Positions 1 to 5,837 of a stretch of DNA of 6,174 bases are shown in pieces; position 1 is the first letter of the stretch; every line of letters begins with the position of its first letter. Under the pieces are notes generated by a model. The model was not told the origin of the DNA. It saw only the letters and a program-made list of their open reading frames with translations, and did not search any database. The position numbers and the translations under genes are program-made. This DNA comes from Acidobacteriota bacterium (GTDB taxonomy: Bacteria > Acidobacteriota > Terriglobia > UBA7540): positions 1 through 6,174 of the forward strand of contig JAJXZM010000183.1 in assembly GCA_021780055.1 (NCBI GenBank), written 5' to 3'.

Positions 1-8
1 CACGCCAG

Positions 9-30
9 GTAGTGGACACTTTACCACTAC
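9..30. repeat. Short perfect inverted repeat at the left edge
   Basis: GTAGTGG (9-15) is the exact reverse complement of CCACTAC (24-30), with an 8-base loop between them. It could be a small hairpin at the end of a gene lying outside the window, an operator, or an IS end. No T-run follows directly, so a classical terminator is not supported. Its context is cut off by the window edge. Confidence 0.35.
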
Positions 31-216
31 ATATAGACTCAGACGCAAGTAAAAAATTGTGGTTACCGCTATAAAAACTTTTTTGGTCAAGCGGGGCCTT
101 CGCCTTGAATGATGCGCCTGCCGTAATCAACTGTAGGCCAGACAGTTAAGCCTCCGACATTAGGGGGCCCCGGGGATTCCATTCGGTGGGAAGGTTCTTG
201 GGTACCTTTGTATGCG

Positions 217-232
217 TGTGACCAAAGTCACA
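217..232. promoter_or_regulatory. CRP/FNR-superfamily operator upstream of the polyferredoxin gene
   Basis: The sequence TGTGACCAAAGTCACA is a dyad with 6-base arms (TGTGAC/GTCACA). It matches the TGTGA-N6-TCACA consensus of CRP-type regulators exactly, and related half-sites are used by HcpR-like members of the CRP/FNR superfamily. It lies in the non-coding leader and ends 46 bases before the ATG at 279. The dyad is seen directly. Which regulator binds it is inference: a cAMP-CRP homologue or a redox/NO-sensing relative would both fit, and the second would suit an iron-sulfur gene. No regulator gene is present in the window. Confidence 0.6.
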
Positions 233-253
233 GCCGGAAGTTGAGGCATCGAT

Positions 254-259
254 TAGGCT
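254..259 (+). promoter_or_regulatory. Possible -10 element of an activator-dependent promoter
   Basis: TAGGCT fits the TAnnnT pattern of a -10 hexamer. A transcript starting seven bases downstream, near 266, would put the centre of the 217-232 dyad at about -41.5, the classical class II activator position. No good -35 hexamer is needed or seen in that arrangement. The call rests on spacing and a weak hexamer only. Confidence 0.3.
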
Positions 260-278
260 TTTATTTTGCGGAAGATCA

Positions 279-1409
279 ATGGGACTCGAAATCCATTCCG
301 ACATGTCAGCAACCGCCCCGGTTGTTACGATTGATCCCCACCCGGCGCAACCGGCGCCCCGAAAGCTGAAAAAGAAACTGGTCCGCCGAGATGCGCGCGA
401 CTACTCGCAAAAGATTCGGCACACTCTTCAAGCCGCGTTTCTGCTGTTGAACGTGTGGCTGGGCGCCCAGTTCTACCTGTGGGTACGGCAGTTTGAAGTC
501 CCGGGCTCGCCGCTGTCGGTGGGACGACCGGCGGGGGTGGAAGGCTGGCTGCCCATCGCCGGGATGATGAACCTTAAGTATTGGCTCGTCTGCCACCACA
601 TCCCAGCCATCCATCCTGCTGCAATGTTTTTGCTGCTCGCTTTCCTGTCCATGGCTTTTCTGTTTCGAAAGGCGTTCTGCAGCTGGCTCTGCCCTGTTGG
701 GACAATCTCCGAGTATCTGTGGCGCGCAGGCCGAAAGATGTTCGGACGCAACTTCCGCATTCCCCCATGGTTCGATATCCCCCTGCGCGGGCTCAAGTAC
801 CTGCTGCTAGGGTTCTTTGTCTGGGCTGTAGCCGGAATGTCGGCAGAGGCAATCGAAAGCTTCATGCACTCGCCGTACGGACTGATCGCGGCGGTCAAGA
901 TGCTGGACTTTTTCAGGTTCATGAGTGTTACGGGATTTATAGTGATCGGTCTGCTGCTGGCTGCGTCTCTCTTCGTTGAGAACTTCTGGTGCCGGTATCT
1001 TTGCCCTTACGGTGCGCTGCTCGGGCTGGCCTCGCTTTTCAGTCCGCTCCGCATCCGGCGAAATTCCGAAGCGTGTATTGATTGCGCCAAGTGCGCCCGG
1101 GCCTGCCCCTCAGCTCTGCCCGTGGACCGCCTGGCCAGTGTCCGCTCAGCCGAATGCACGGGCTGCCTGGCGTGCGTTTCTGTCTGCCCGGCCGAAAGCG
1201 CGCTCACCATGTCTTTGCCCCAAATGCTAGAGTCAAGAAGAAGGCGCCGTGGTTTGCCCGCCTGGGCCATGGCCACAGGGATTGCGTTGCTCTTCCTGGG
1301 GCTGGTCGGTTTCGCCAAAGTCACCGGCCATTGGAATTCTCCCGTGCCGAACTCTGTCTACCATCAACTTATCCCGCACGCCGATTCCGTCGAACACCCC
1401 ATGCCCTGA
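279..1409 (+). CDS. NapH/CcoG-type membrane polyferredoxin (4Fe-4S binding protein)
   Basis: This is an inner-membrane electron-transfer protein of 376 residues. About five hydrophobic segments are visible, near residues 50-68, 112-131, 170-188, 214-233 and 327-346. Two CxxxCP motifs typical of NapH/YccM/CcoG-type proteins follow membrane segments (CSWLCP at 134-139, CRYLCP at 238-243). Two ferredoxin cluster motifs come next on the cytoplasmic side: C266-x2-C269-x2-C272-x3-C276-P and C293-x2-C296-x2-C299-x3-C303-P. All eight cluster cysteines are present, so both 4Fe-4S clusters should form. The N-terminus is proline-rich and then basic (KLKKKLVRR), with no signal peptide. The ATG at 279 is preceded by a weak GGAAGA; an alternative ATG at 303 has no ribosome binding site. 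No nap, nos or cco partner gene is adjacent, so the redox partner is unknown. The family call is firm; the pathway is open. The CRP/FNR-like dyad upstream suggests regulated expression. Confidence 0.9.
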   Translation: MGLEIHSDMSATAPVVTIDPHPAQPAPRKLKKKLVRRDARDYSQKIRHTLQAAFLLLNVWLGAQFYLWVRQFEVPGSPLSVGRPAGVEGWLPIAGMMNLKYWLVCHHIPAIHPAAMFLLLAFLSMAFLFRKAFCSWLCPVGTISEYLWRAGRKMFGRNFRIPPWFDIPLRGLKYLLLGFFVWAVAGMSAEAIESFMHSPYGLIAAVKMLDFFRFMSVTGFIVIGLLLAASLFVENFWCRYLCPYGALLGLASLFSPLRIRRNSEACIDCAKCARACPSALPVDRLASVRSAECTGCLACVSVCPAESALTMSLPQMLESRRRRRGLPAWAMATGIALLFLGLVGFAKVTGHWNSPVPNSVYHQLIPHADSVEHPMP

Positions 1410-1476
1410 GCCGAAATGGCTTTCTTGCGCTGTAATCACCTGCAAAGCCCGCTGAGCTGCGACAGGTGCGGCCGTC

Positions 1477-2652
1477 TCATCCCATCCCGAACGCCAACCT
1501 TGTAAGGCGCGTGCGCCGGATGAGAACTTCATAGATTCCCACAGTGAGCACCATTGAAAGCAGGCAGACAAAAAGCCATCCGGCCAAAACATTTGGCTTC
1601 CATTCCGCAACAAGGAGACCAACGGCCAAAATGACGGGCTGGTGAAAAACATAAAAAGGCAGGACGGCTTCGGTAGCATAGCGAATCACGGCGTTGCCGA
1701 AACTGAGGAAGCGGACTCCCAGAATCAGGATATAGAGCAGCCAAGCCCAGGCTCCCACGCTCCAGAGAACCTGGAATAACATAAAGCCGATGGAATAGCT
1801 GGGGTGCTGCTGCCAGGCCGCGACAAAGCCCGCGTAACGAGCAATCGCAAGAGCCAAAAAAGAGGCGACCGCCACAACCAGAATGCGCCATCGCTGTTCT
1901 ACCAGGCCGTGCAGGATCCGCGAGTCGGCATAAAGCAGGTATCCGTATAAAAAGAAGAATAGCCAGAAGCAGAAGTCGGCTGGACCAAGATATTCCGGAA
2001 AGGCTGCCCTCAACGCGCACTGAACAACTGCGAGCGGGACCACCCACAGAAGCAATCCCCGGACATTGTTGCACCGCCCGGCAAGCCACTCGACAAAGTT
2101 CCGGCCTGCCTGAGAATCGCGCAGCGCAGCAAACACGGGAAGCGCCAGCACGGAATATACGAAAAGGAACCCCAGAAACCACAGGTGGTAACCGAGTCCT
2201 TCAAACAACCAGGCCAGGCTCCATCGGGCCGCATTGAGTTGAGCACTGAAGAATTCCGCATAGTAATCGAGCCAGGAGCCTTGGAAGGATCGTGCCGCCG
2301 GAGAAAGCAAGAATGCCTGTACGGGGCTCAACAGCAGGGCGCCGAAGATGAAAGGCAGCATCAGGCGCTTGAACCGGCGCCAGACATATTGCCGCGGCGG
2401 GTGTTGTTCCAGCGTGAATCGAGTGGAAGCACCGGCAACCAGAAAAAATAGCGGAATCAGCCAGAGCCCTACAAAGCCGGAGCCTAGGTCCACCAAAGCA
2501 TTCCGCCCGGTGTTCCTGATATCCCAATACTGGCCGTTAAAAAAACGCGCGCTGTGGTAGAAAAATACAACAAGGACTGCCAAAGCCCTCAACCAGTCCA
2601 GTTCGTAACGGTGCTTTACGCCGGGCGGTGTATCATCACAAACAGGTTGCAT
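1477..2652 (-). CDS. Acyltransferase-3 family membrane protein (OpgC/MdoC-like)
   Basis: This is a 391-residue polytopic membrane protein of the acyltransferase-3 superfamily, which moves acyl groups (acetyl, succinyl) onto extracytoplasmic glycans, lipids or antibiotics. The N-terminal motif YELDWLRALAVLVVFFYHS (residues 16-34) carries the conserved Arg22 and the putative catalytic His33. The segment GYHLWFLGFLFVYSVL (154-169) and the late motif LPFYVFHQPVI (331-341, with His337) are also typical. Around ten hydrophobic segments span the chain, and there is no fused SGNH domain. The overall pattern is closest to OpgC/MdoC, which succinylates osmoregulated periplasmic glucans, but no opgG or opgH gene is nearby, so the substrate is unknown. 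The gene is convergent with the polyferredoxin gene (67-base gap) and forms a single-gene unit. The ATG at 2652 is the only start upstream of the essential motif. A GUAGG directly abuts it, which is too close to be a good ribosome binding site. Confidence 0.87.
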   Translation of the reverse strand: MQPVCDDTPPGVKHRYELDWLRALAVLVVFFYHSARFFNGQYWDIRNTGRNALVDLGSGFVGLWLIPLFFLVAGASTRFTLEQHPPRQYVWRRFKRLMLPFIFGALLLSPVQAFLLSPAARSFQGSWLDYYAEFFSAQLNAARWSLAWLFEGLGYHLWFLGFLFVYSVLALPVFAALRDSQAGRNFVEWLAGRCNNVRGLLLWVVPLAVVQCALRAAFPEYLGPADFCFWLFFFLYGYLLYADSRILHGLVEQRWRILVVAVASFLALAIARYAGFVAAWQQHPSYSIGFMLFQVLWSVGAWAWLLYILILGVRFLSFGNAVIRYATEAVLPFYVFHQPVILAVGLLVAEWKPNVLAGWLFVCLLSMVLTVGIYEVLIRRTRLTRLAFGMG

Positions 2653-2839
2653 CCTACGCTCTACACAAACAATATCCAGCCCGCCTACGCGGGTCTGTGA
2701 TCATTGCCACGCTTCAGAGTGACAGAATTCCCTATCTCTGTGAGGGCGCACTGCGTCATCTGGGACACTTGGGGCACAGCGTCACACCTATCGGAATACC
2801 TCCTCCTGGGACATGACGCGGAGGACAAGGACTGATCCC

Positions 2840-2886
2840 AATTCAATAAATGCCTGTCGTTAGCACATTATATGTCCGGTTGAATT
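2840..2886. repeat. 7-base inverted repeat flanking a 33-base AT-rich spacer
   Basis: AATTCAA (2840-2846) and TTGAATT (2880-2886) are exact reverse complements. A second, outer pair, GAGGAC (2821-2826) and GTCCTC (2899-2904), is arranged around it, so the two pairs nest. It may be residual structure of a mobile element or chance. No protein-coding or RNA gene is recognised here. Confidence 0.3.
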
Positions 2887-2916
2887 AGGAGGTGATCCGT
2901 CCTCTGAAGGCAGTAA

Positions 2917-2938
2917 GGGGGTCTGACATTCTGTCGGG
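2917..2938. mobile_element. Possible left terminal region of an ISNCY-like insertion sequence
   Basis: A G-rich sequence starting GGGGGTCTGACATT lies just upstream of the transposase remnant. It has the position expected of a terminal inverted repeat and contains a small dyad (GACA-TTC-TGTC, 2925-2935). No inverted copy (AATGTCAGACCCC) is visible downstream, which is consistent with loss of the right end. The assignment rests on position and on general resemblance to such IS ends, so it is tentative. Confidence 0.3.
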
Positions 2939-2949
2939 TGGGAGGCAGA

Positions 2950-3283
2950 ATGCGAGGATACCCGGAAGCCGCCTGGGAGCGGGCGATGAAGGTGCAAGAA
3001 GTGATATTGCGAGCGATGGCGAAGCGAATCACACGGTGGCAGGCGGCAGAGATCCCGGAGATGGTCGAACGCAGCCTGCGACGCTGGAGGTGGAACTTCC
3101 GGGAGTATGGCTACGACGACGGATTCTTCAACCGCCGTCGAAGCAAGCCAAGCCCGCGTCGGGTACCGTTGGAGTAAGTTCTGGCGCTCTACCAGGAGCC
3201 CTATCACGATTTCAACGTGCGGCGCTTTCGCGAGGAGCGGCGGAGGCGGAAGCCGCTGCCAGGAATTGCTGCTGCACCTGGAC
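2950..3283 (+). pseudogene. Degenerate ISNCY-type transposase, N-terminal remnant
   Basis: The ATG at 2950, preceded by GGGAGG, opens a 75-codon stretch resembling the start of ISNCY-type transposases. It contains an N-terminal helix-turn-helix region (KVQEVILRAMAKRITRWQAA), a basic recognition part (RSLRRWRW) and the linker RRRSKPSPRRVPLE. An in-frame TAA (3175-3177) interrupts it. The same frame resumes with VLALYQEPYHDFNVRRFREE, matching the next block expected in the family. It then jumps to RRRRKPLPG, with roughly 30-40 residues apparently missing between the two. After PLPG (around 3262) a one-base shift moves the frame to LLLHLD, the start of the DDE catalytic core. Nothing recognisable follows, so the catalytic domain is lost. 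The copy is dead: it has a stop, an internal deletion, a frameshift and a 3' truncation. Family recognition is from memory of the conserved blocks. Confidence 0.75.
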
Positions 3284-3444
3284 ACGGCAGGGGCCACGTC
3301 GCTGCTACAATGCTGGACTTGTGCGACGGAGTTGCTGTAAGGCAGGGGGACAATTCAAATATGCGGAGAGACTCTTCTTGCTCAAATGGCATCAAAGAAG
3401 ATGCTTCGTAGTTCATGCAAGCAGTGACGTGTGGGGCCGGGGGC

Positions 3445-3450
3445 AAAGGA
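3445..3450 (+). promoter_or_regulatory. Ribosome binding site that sets the MscS start
   Basis: AAAGGA lies nine bases before the ATG at 3460. The in-frame ATG at 3415 has no comparable site, and its extra 15 residues (including a Cys and a Gly-rich run) would sit awkwardly before the signal peptide. The start at 3460 is therefore preferred. Confidence 0.6.
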
Positions 3451-3459
3451 CACGCGAAA

Positions 3460-5364
3460 ATGAGACGTTCCCAGAAGTTGATGCTGGCGGCTTTGCTGCT
3501 CCTTGTTGGGGCAGCGGTGGCAGGCCTTTTGCTGACGGGCGTCACGGCAGACAATGGCCCGCTAGCAGGAAGCCGCGCTGGCACGGACGCCAATCAGGCG
3601 AATCTGCTGGACCAGCATTTACTAGCCACAGCAGACGACCTGGCAACTATCGCGGCCACTCACGAGGAGCGGAACCTGGCCCAGAACGCCGCGCGCTTGG
3701 CGGATCGCGACGTAGACCTGGCGTTTTCCGGCGCTCTCCGTAACGCCAGCCAGCAGCCCGCTCCTTCCACCGGCAAAGTGGGTGCACTGGAAAATCGCGT
3801 GGCACAAATCCAGTCCGCCATCGCGACGACGAACCAGGAAATTACAGCGTTCCAGGCGGAGGCTGCCCACGCACGGGGTAACCGTCTGGTCTATCTGCAC
3901 GGCCGTATTGAACTGGCCCAGGCGGAACTCGCGCTCGATAAGGATGAACTTTCCGACGCCAACCAGGACCTGGCTTCTGCGGGCGGTACTTACAACCACC
4001 TCGAAGATCTTTGGAAGCAGCACGAAGCAGCACAGCATGCCAAAGAATCTGCCAAACCTGCTTCAAACACTAGCAACCCCAATCTGGAGGCAGGGGTAGG
4101 CGGAGGGATGGTGGCCGGGTGGCGGGTCTGGTCCACCTTTCACGGCCAGCAAACACAGTTGCAGCGGGCCGCGGGGCAGGTCAGTCAAATAGAGCAACGG
4201 CTCTCCAAAGAAAGGCAGGCGCTTCAGCAGCACGTTCAGGCAGAAGAGTCACAGAAGGAAGAATTGGCAAAGAAGGCGAACGACCTTCTCCTCGCCCGGC
4301 AACCTGAAAACGGTGAGAATCCCAGGTTCGAAGCCCACACCGCGCTTTCGTTGTTGCATCAGCTATCTCTGGATGAAAAGGCCCTGTCAGACCTGAACAA
4401 CCGAATCCTGGACCTCCAACAATTGAATGCAACTTACGGTGACTGGATCGGGCTGGTGGAAAACCATGAACGCGCGGCCCTGCATGGCATAATCAAGTCC
4501 GTCCTCTGGATTATCCTGGCCGGTCTGCTGGTCTTCATCGCTGACCGGTCCATTGACCATGCGCTCAGCCGCGTGAAGCTGGAACGGAAACAACGGGGGA
4601 CATTGCGCGCCGTTGCTCACTTCACGGTGAGGGCTCTCACAGCGCTCGCGGTATTGCTGATTATTCTGGGTCCTCCAGACCACCTCTCGACCATCGTGGG
4701 ACTGGCCGGCGCCGGCCTAACGGTTTCTCTGAAGGATTTTATCGTGTCGTTCTTCGGATGGTTCATCCTGATGAGCCGTCACGGCATCCGTGCGGGCGAC
4801 TGGGTTGAAATCAATGGCGTCACCGGTGAAGTGGTTGACGTCAGCCTTTTCCGGACCGTCCTGATGGAAACGGGAAACTGGAATGAGCCGGGGCACCCAA
4901 CCGGCCGCGAGGTCAGCTTCATGAACCTGTTTGCCGTCGAGGGTCACTATTTCAATTTCACAACTGCCGGACAGTGGCTCTGGGATGAAATCAAACTGAT
5001 TATTCCATGGGGCGTGGATCCGTATCCAATTGTTGCAAAGATCGAGGAAACCGCGAAAGAGGAAACCGCAAACAACGCCAGGAAGGCCGAACAGGAATGG
5101 CAACGGACCACGCGAGGTTACACTGTCAAAACCTTCTCCGCCATGCCGAGCACCAATCTGAGGACGGTCGTGGATGGGGTGGAAGTCACCGTCCATTACA
5201 TCGCAACGGCAGTGGAGCGATATCAGTTGCGCCTCAAGCTCAGCCACGCGGCCGTCGGACTGATTCAAAAAGGAACAAATAGCAGTATGCCCGCTACGGA
5301 CAGCAATGAACAACCTAAGGTCAGTTCATCCCAGTTGGACGCTCTTCCCGTGCCGGATGCCTAG
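3460..5364 (+). CDS. MscS-superfamily mechanosensitive ion channel with coiled-coil N-terminal domain
   Basis: This is a 634-residue inner-membrane channel protein, more than twice the length of E. coli MscS. From the ATG at 3460 the order is as follows. A signal peptide or first membrane helix (residues ~7-28) comes first, after basic MRRSQK. A long periplasmic, Gln/Ala-rich helical region (~55-325) follows, with coiled-coil stretches near 107-199 and 228-279 separated by a Gly-rich hydrophobic turn (AGVGGGMVAGW, ~211-221). Two membrane helices lie at ~344-362 and ~388-404. The pore-lining helix is GLAGAGLTVSLKDFIVSFFG (~414-433), then RAGDWVEINGVTGEVVDVSL, the MscS beta-domain signature. 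A C-terminal alpha/beta part (~500-600) and a polar tail complete it. The usual PN pair in the beta domain reads MN (SFMNLFAVEGHYFNF). Such proteins release solutes on hypo-osmotic shock; gating by the extra periplasmic domain is inference. The gene stands alone, downstream of an IS remnant and convergent with a lipoprotein gene. An alternative start at 3415 would give 649 residues. Confidence 0.88.
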   Translation: MRRSQKLMLAALLLLVGAAVAGLLLTGVTADNGPLAGSRAGTDANQANLLDQHLLATADDLATIAATHEERNLAQNAARLADRDVDLAFSGALRNASQQPAPSTGKVGALENRVAQIQSAIATTNQEITAFQAEAAHARGNRLVYLHGRIELAQAELALDKDELSDANQDLASAGGTYNHLEDLWKQHEAAQHAKESAKPASNTSNPNLEAGVGGGMVAGWRVWSTFHGQQTQLQRAAGQVSQIEQRLSKERQALQQHVQAEESQKEELAKKANDLLLARQPENGENPRFEAHTALSLLHQLSLDEKALSDLNNRILDLQQLNATYGDWIGLVENHERAALHGIIKSVLWIILAGLLVFIADRSIDHALSRVKLERKQRGTLRAVAHFTVRALTALAVLLIILGPPDHLSTIVGLAGAGLTVSLKDFIVSFFGWFILMSRHGIRAGDWVEINGVTGEVVDVSLFRTVLMETGNWNEPGHPTGREVSFMNLFAVEGHYFNFTTAGQWLWDEIKLIIPWGVDPYPIVAKIEETAKEETANNARKAEQEWQRTTRGYTVKTFSAMPSTNLRTVVDGVEVTVHYIATAVERYQLRLKLSHAAVGLIQKGTNSSMPATDSNEQPKVSSSQLDALPVPDA

Positions 5365-5407
5365 CCGGAACTTCTCGGTCCCTGATGCTTGCAGTTTGCC
5401 GCACCCT

Positions 5408-5620
5408 CTACTGCAATTTGAGCCGCGGCATCACAGGGCGGATGGCATCTGAATTCGAGTTGCCCATCTGGTACCCCTTGACATGATGGGAGGTATTCTC
5501 GTTGGGCATCTGTCCACTTTTCTCAGGAAACGTCGTTTCACAACCGGCCGCAACCAGCGCCGCCAGCAGGACCGCCGCTCCCAACAGCCAGGACTTTGAC
5601 TTCACAAGATTCCGTATCAT
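5408..5620 (-). CDS. Small lipoprotein of unknown function
   Basis: This is a 70-residue protein with a lipoprotein signal peptide: a basic start (MIRNLVKSKS), a hydrophobic core (WLLGAAVLLAALVA) and a lipobox ending in AAGC, with Cys27 as the lipidated residue. The residue after the Cys is Glu rather than Asp, so under the usual Lol rule it would be sorted to the outer membrane. The mature part is only about 44 residues, polar and rich in Asn, Ser, His and Met, with no recognised domain; it resembles small entericidin-like or YgdI-like lipoproteins in size only. A strong GAGGAG sits six to seven bases before the ATG. The gene is convergent with the MscS gene across a 43-base gap and divergent from the DUF1080-like gene. 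The signal peptide and ribosome binding site make it a real gene; its function is unknown. Confidence 0.72.
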   Translation of the reverse strand: MIRNLVKSKSWLLGAAVLLAALVAAGCETTFPEKSGQMPNENTSHHVKGYQMGNSNSDAIRPVMPRLKLQ

Positions 5621-5638
5621 ATCCGTCTCCTCATATGT

Positions 5639-5667
5639 ATTATGATGGCTTGTCAGATTGCTGAAAA
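5639..5667 (-). promoter_or_regulatory. Candidate promoter of the small lipoprotein gene
   Basis: Reading leftward, TTTTCA (5667-5662) and CATAAT (5644-5639) are separated by 17 bases. The -10 element matches TATAAT at five of six positions and the -35 at four of six. Initiation near 5632 would leave a very short leader that begins at the GAGGAG ribosome binding site. The -35 part overlaps the left arm of the inverted repeat at 5654-5712. Confidence 0.35.
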
Positions 5668-5712
5668 ACCCGTGCCCGACAGCACGGCGCCCTCTCGTTT
5701 TTCAACAATTTG
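5654..5712. repeat. Long imperfect inverted repeat with a nested GC hairpin
   Basis: The left arm (5654-5669, containing ATTGCTGAAAAAC) pairs with the right arm (5697-5712, containing GTTTTTCAACAAT). Over the 16 positions there is one C/A mismatch (5661/5705) and one G-T pair. Between the arms lies a perfect 6-base hairpin, CCGTGC (5670-5675), loop CCGACA, GCACGG (5682-5687). Read leftward, the inner hairpin is followed at once by GTTTTTC, the form of an intrinsic terminator, and the outer mismatch becomes a G-U pair. It lies between two divergent starts, where a terminator is not expected. It could be a terminator or attenuator in a leftward leader, a REP/MITE-like repeat, or a cruciform-forming site. 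The structure is seen directly; its role is open. Confidence 0.65.
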
Positions 5713-5837
5713 CTATCTTACTCCAAACGTTTCCAGTGGCGCTAATGCCATGAGCGAACAAGGCCGCAAAACGGCGCGGATTCCTCCTGCCCGGGCCTGC
5801 GCTTCAGCGAATCCCAACAAAGAAGGGATCAGGAAAA

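Larger units (their letters stand above)
2653..2949. other. Non-coding region between the acyltransferase gene and the IS remnant
   Basis: No convincing gene is seen in this 297-base stretch. It holds the upstream region of the leftward acyltransferase gene, a small hairpin (CCCGC-CTAC-GCGGG, 2680-2693), an inverted repeat (AATTCAA at 2840-2846, TTGAATT at 2880-2886), a 12-base 16S-tail complement (2887-2898) and a possible IS left end (2917-2938). No clear promoter with both hexamers was found on either strand. Confidence 0.6.

Noticed and set aside
164..175. GGGGCCCCGGGG overlapping palindromes upstream of the polyferredoxin gene
   Set aside because: This is low-complexity G/C sequence with no flanking T-run or promoter spacing; it is probably chance.
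1409..1425. Terminator between the convergent polyferredoxin and acyltransferase genes (AGCC-GAAAT-GGCT then TTCTT)
   Set aside because: The stem is only four base pairs and the T-run is broken, so it is too weak to call.
2887..2898. A fragment of a 16S rRNA gene on the minus strand
   Set aside because: Only the 12 terminal bases match. The sequence before them on that strand does not resemble the conserved stretch preceding the 16S 3' end.
2892..3743. A 283-codon open frame from a GTG at 2892 across the IS remnant into the MscS gene
   Set aside because: It runs out of frame with both the recognisable transposase blocks and the first 280 bases of the clear MscS gene. Its translation shows no domain and looks like a GC-rich shadow frame. 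Its GTG lies inside the 16S-tail-like sequence and has no ribosome binding site of its own.
4717..5313. A 198-codon open frame on the minus strand opposite the MscS gene
   Set aside because: It is antisense to the conserved MscS channel domain, with no recognisable motif or ribosome binding site. It is a shadow of a strongly conserved gene.
5389..5416. Terminator between the convergent MscS and lipoprotein genes (TTGCAG ... CTGCAA)
   Set aside because: The 6-base stem is perfect, but the loop is 16 bases, no real T-run follows on either strand, and the right arm lies inside the lipoprotein coding end.
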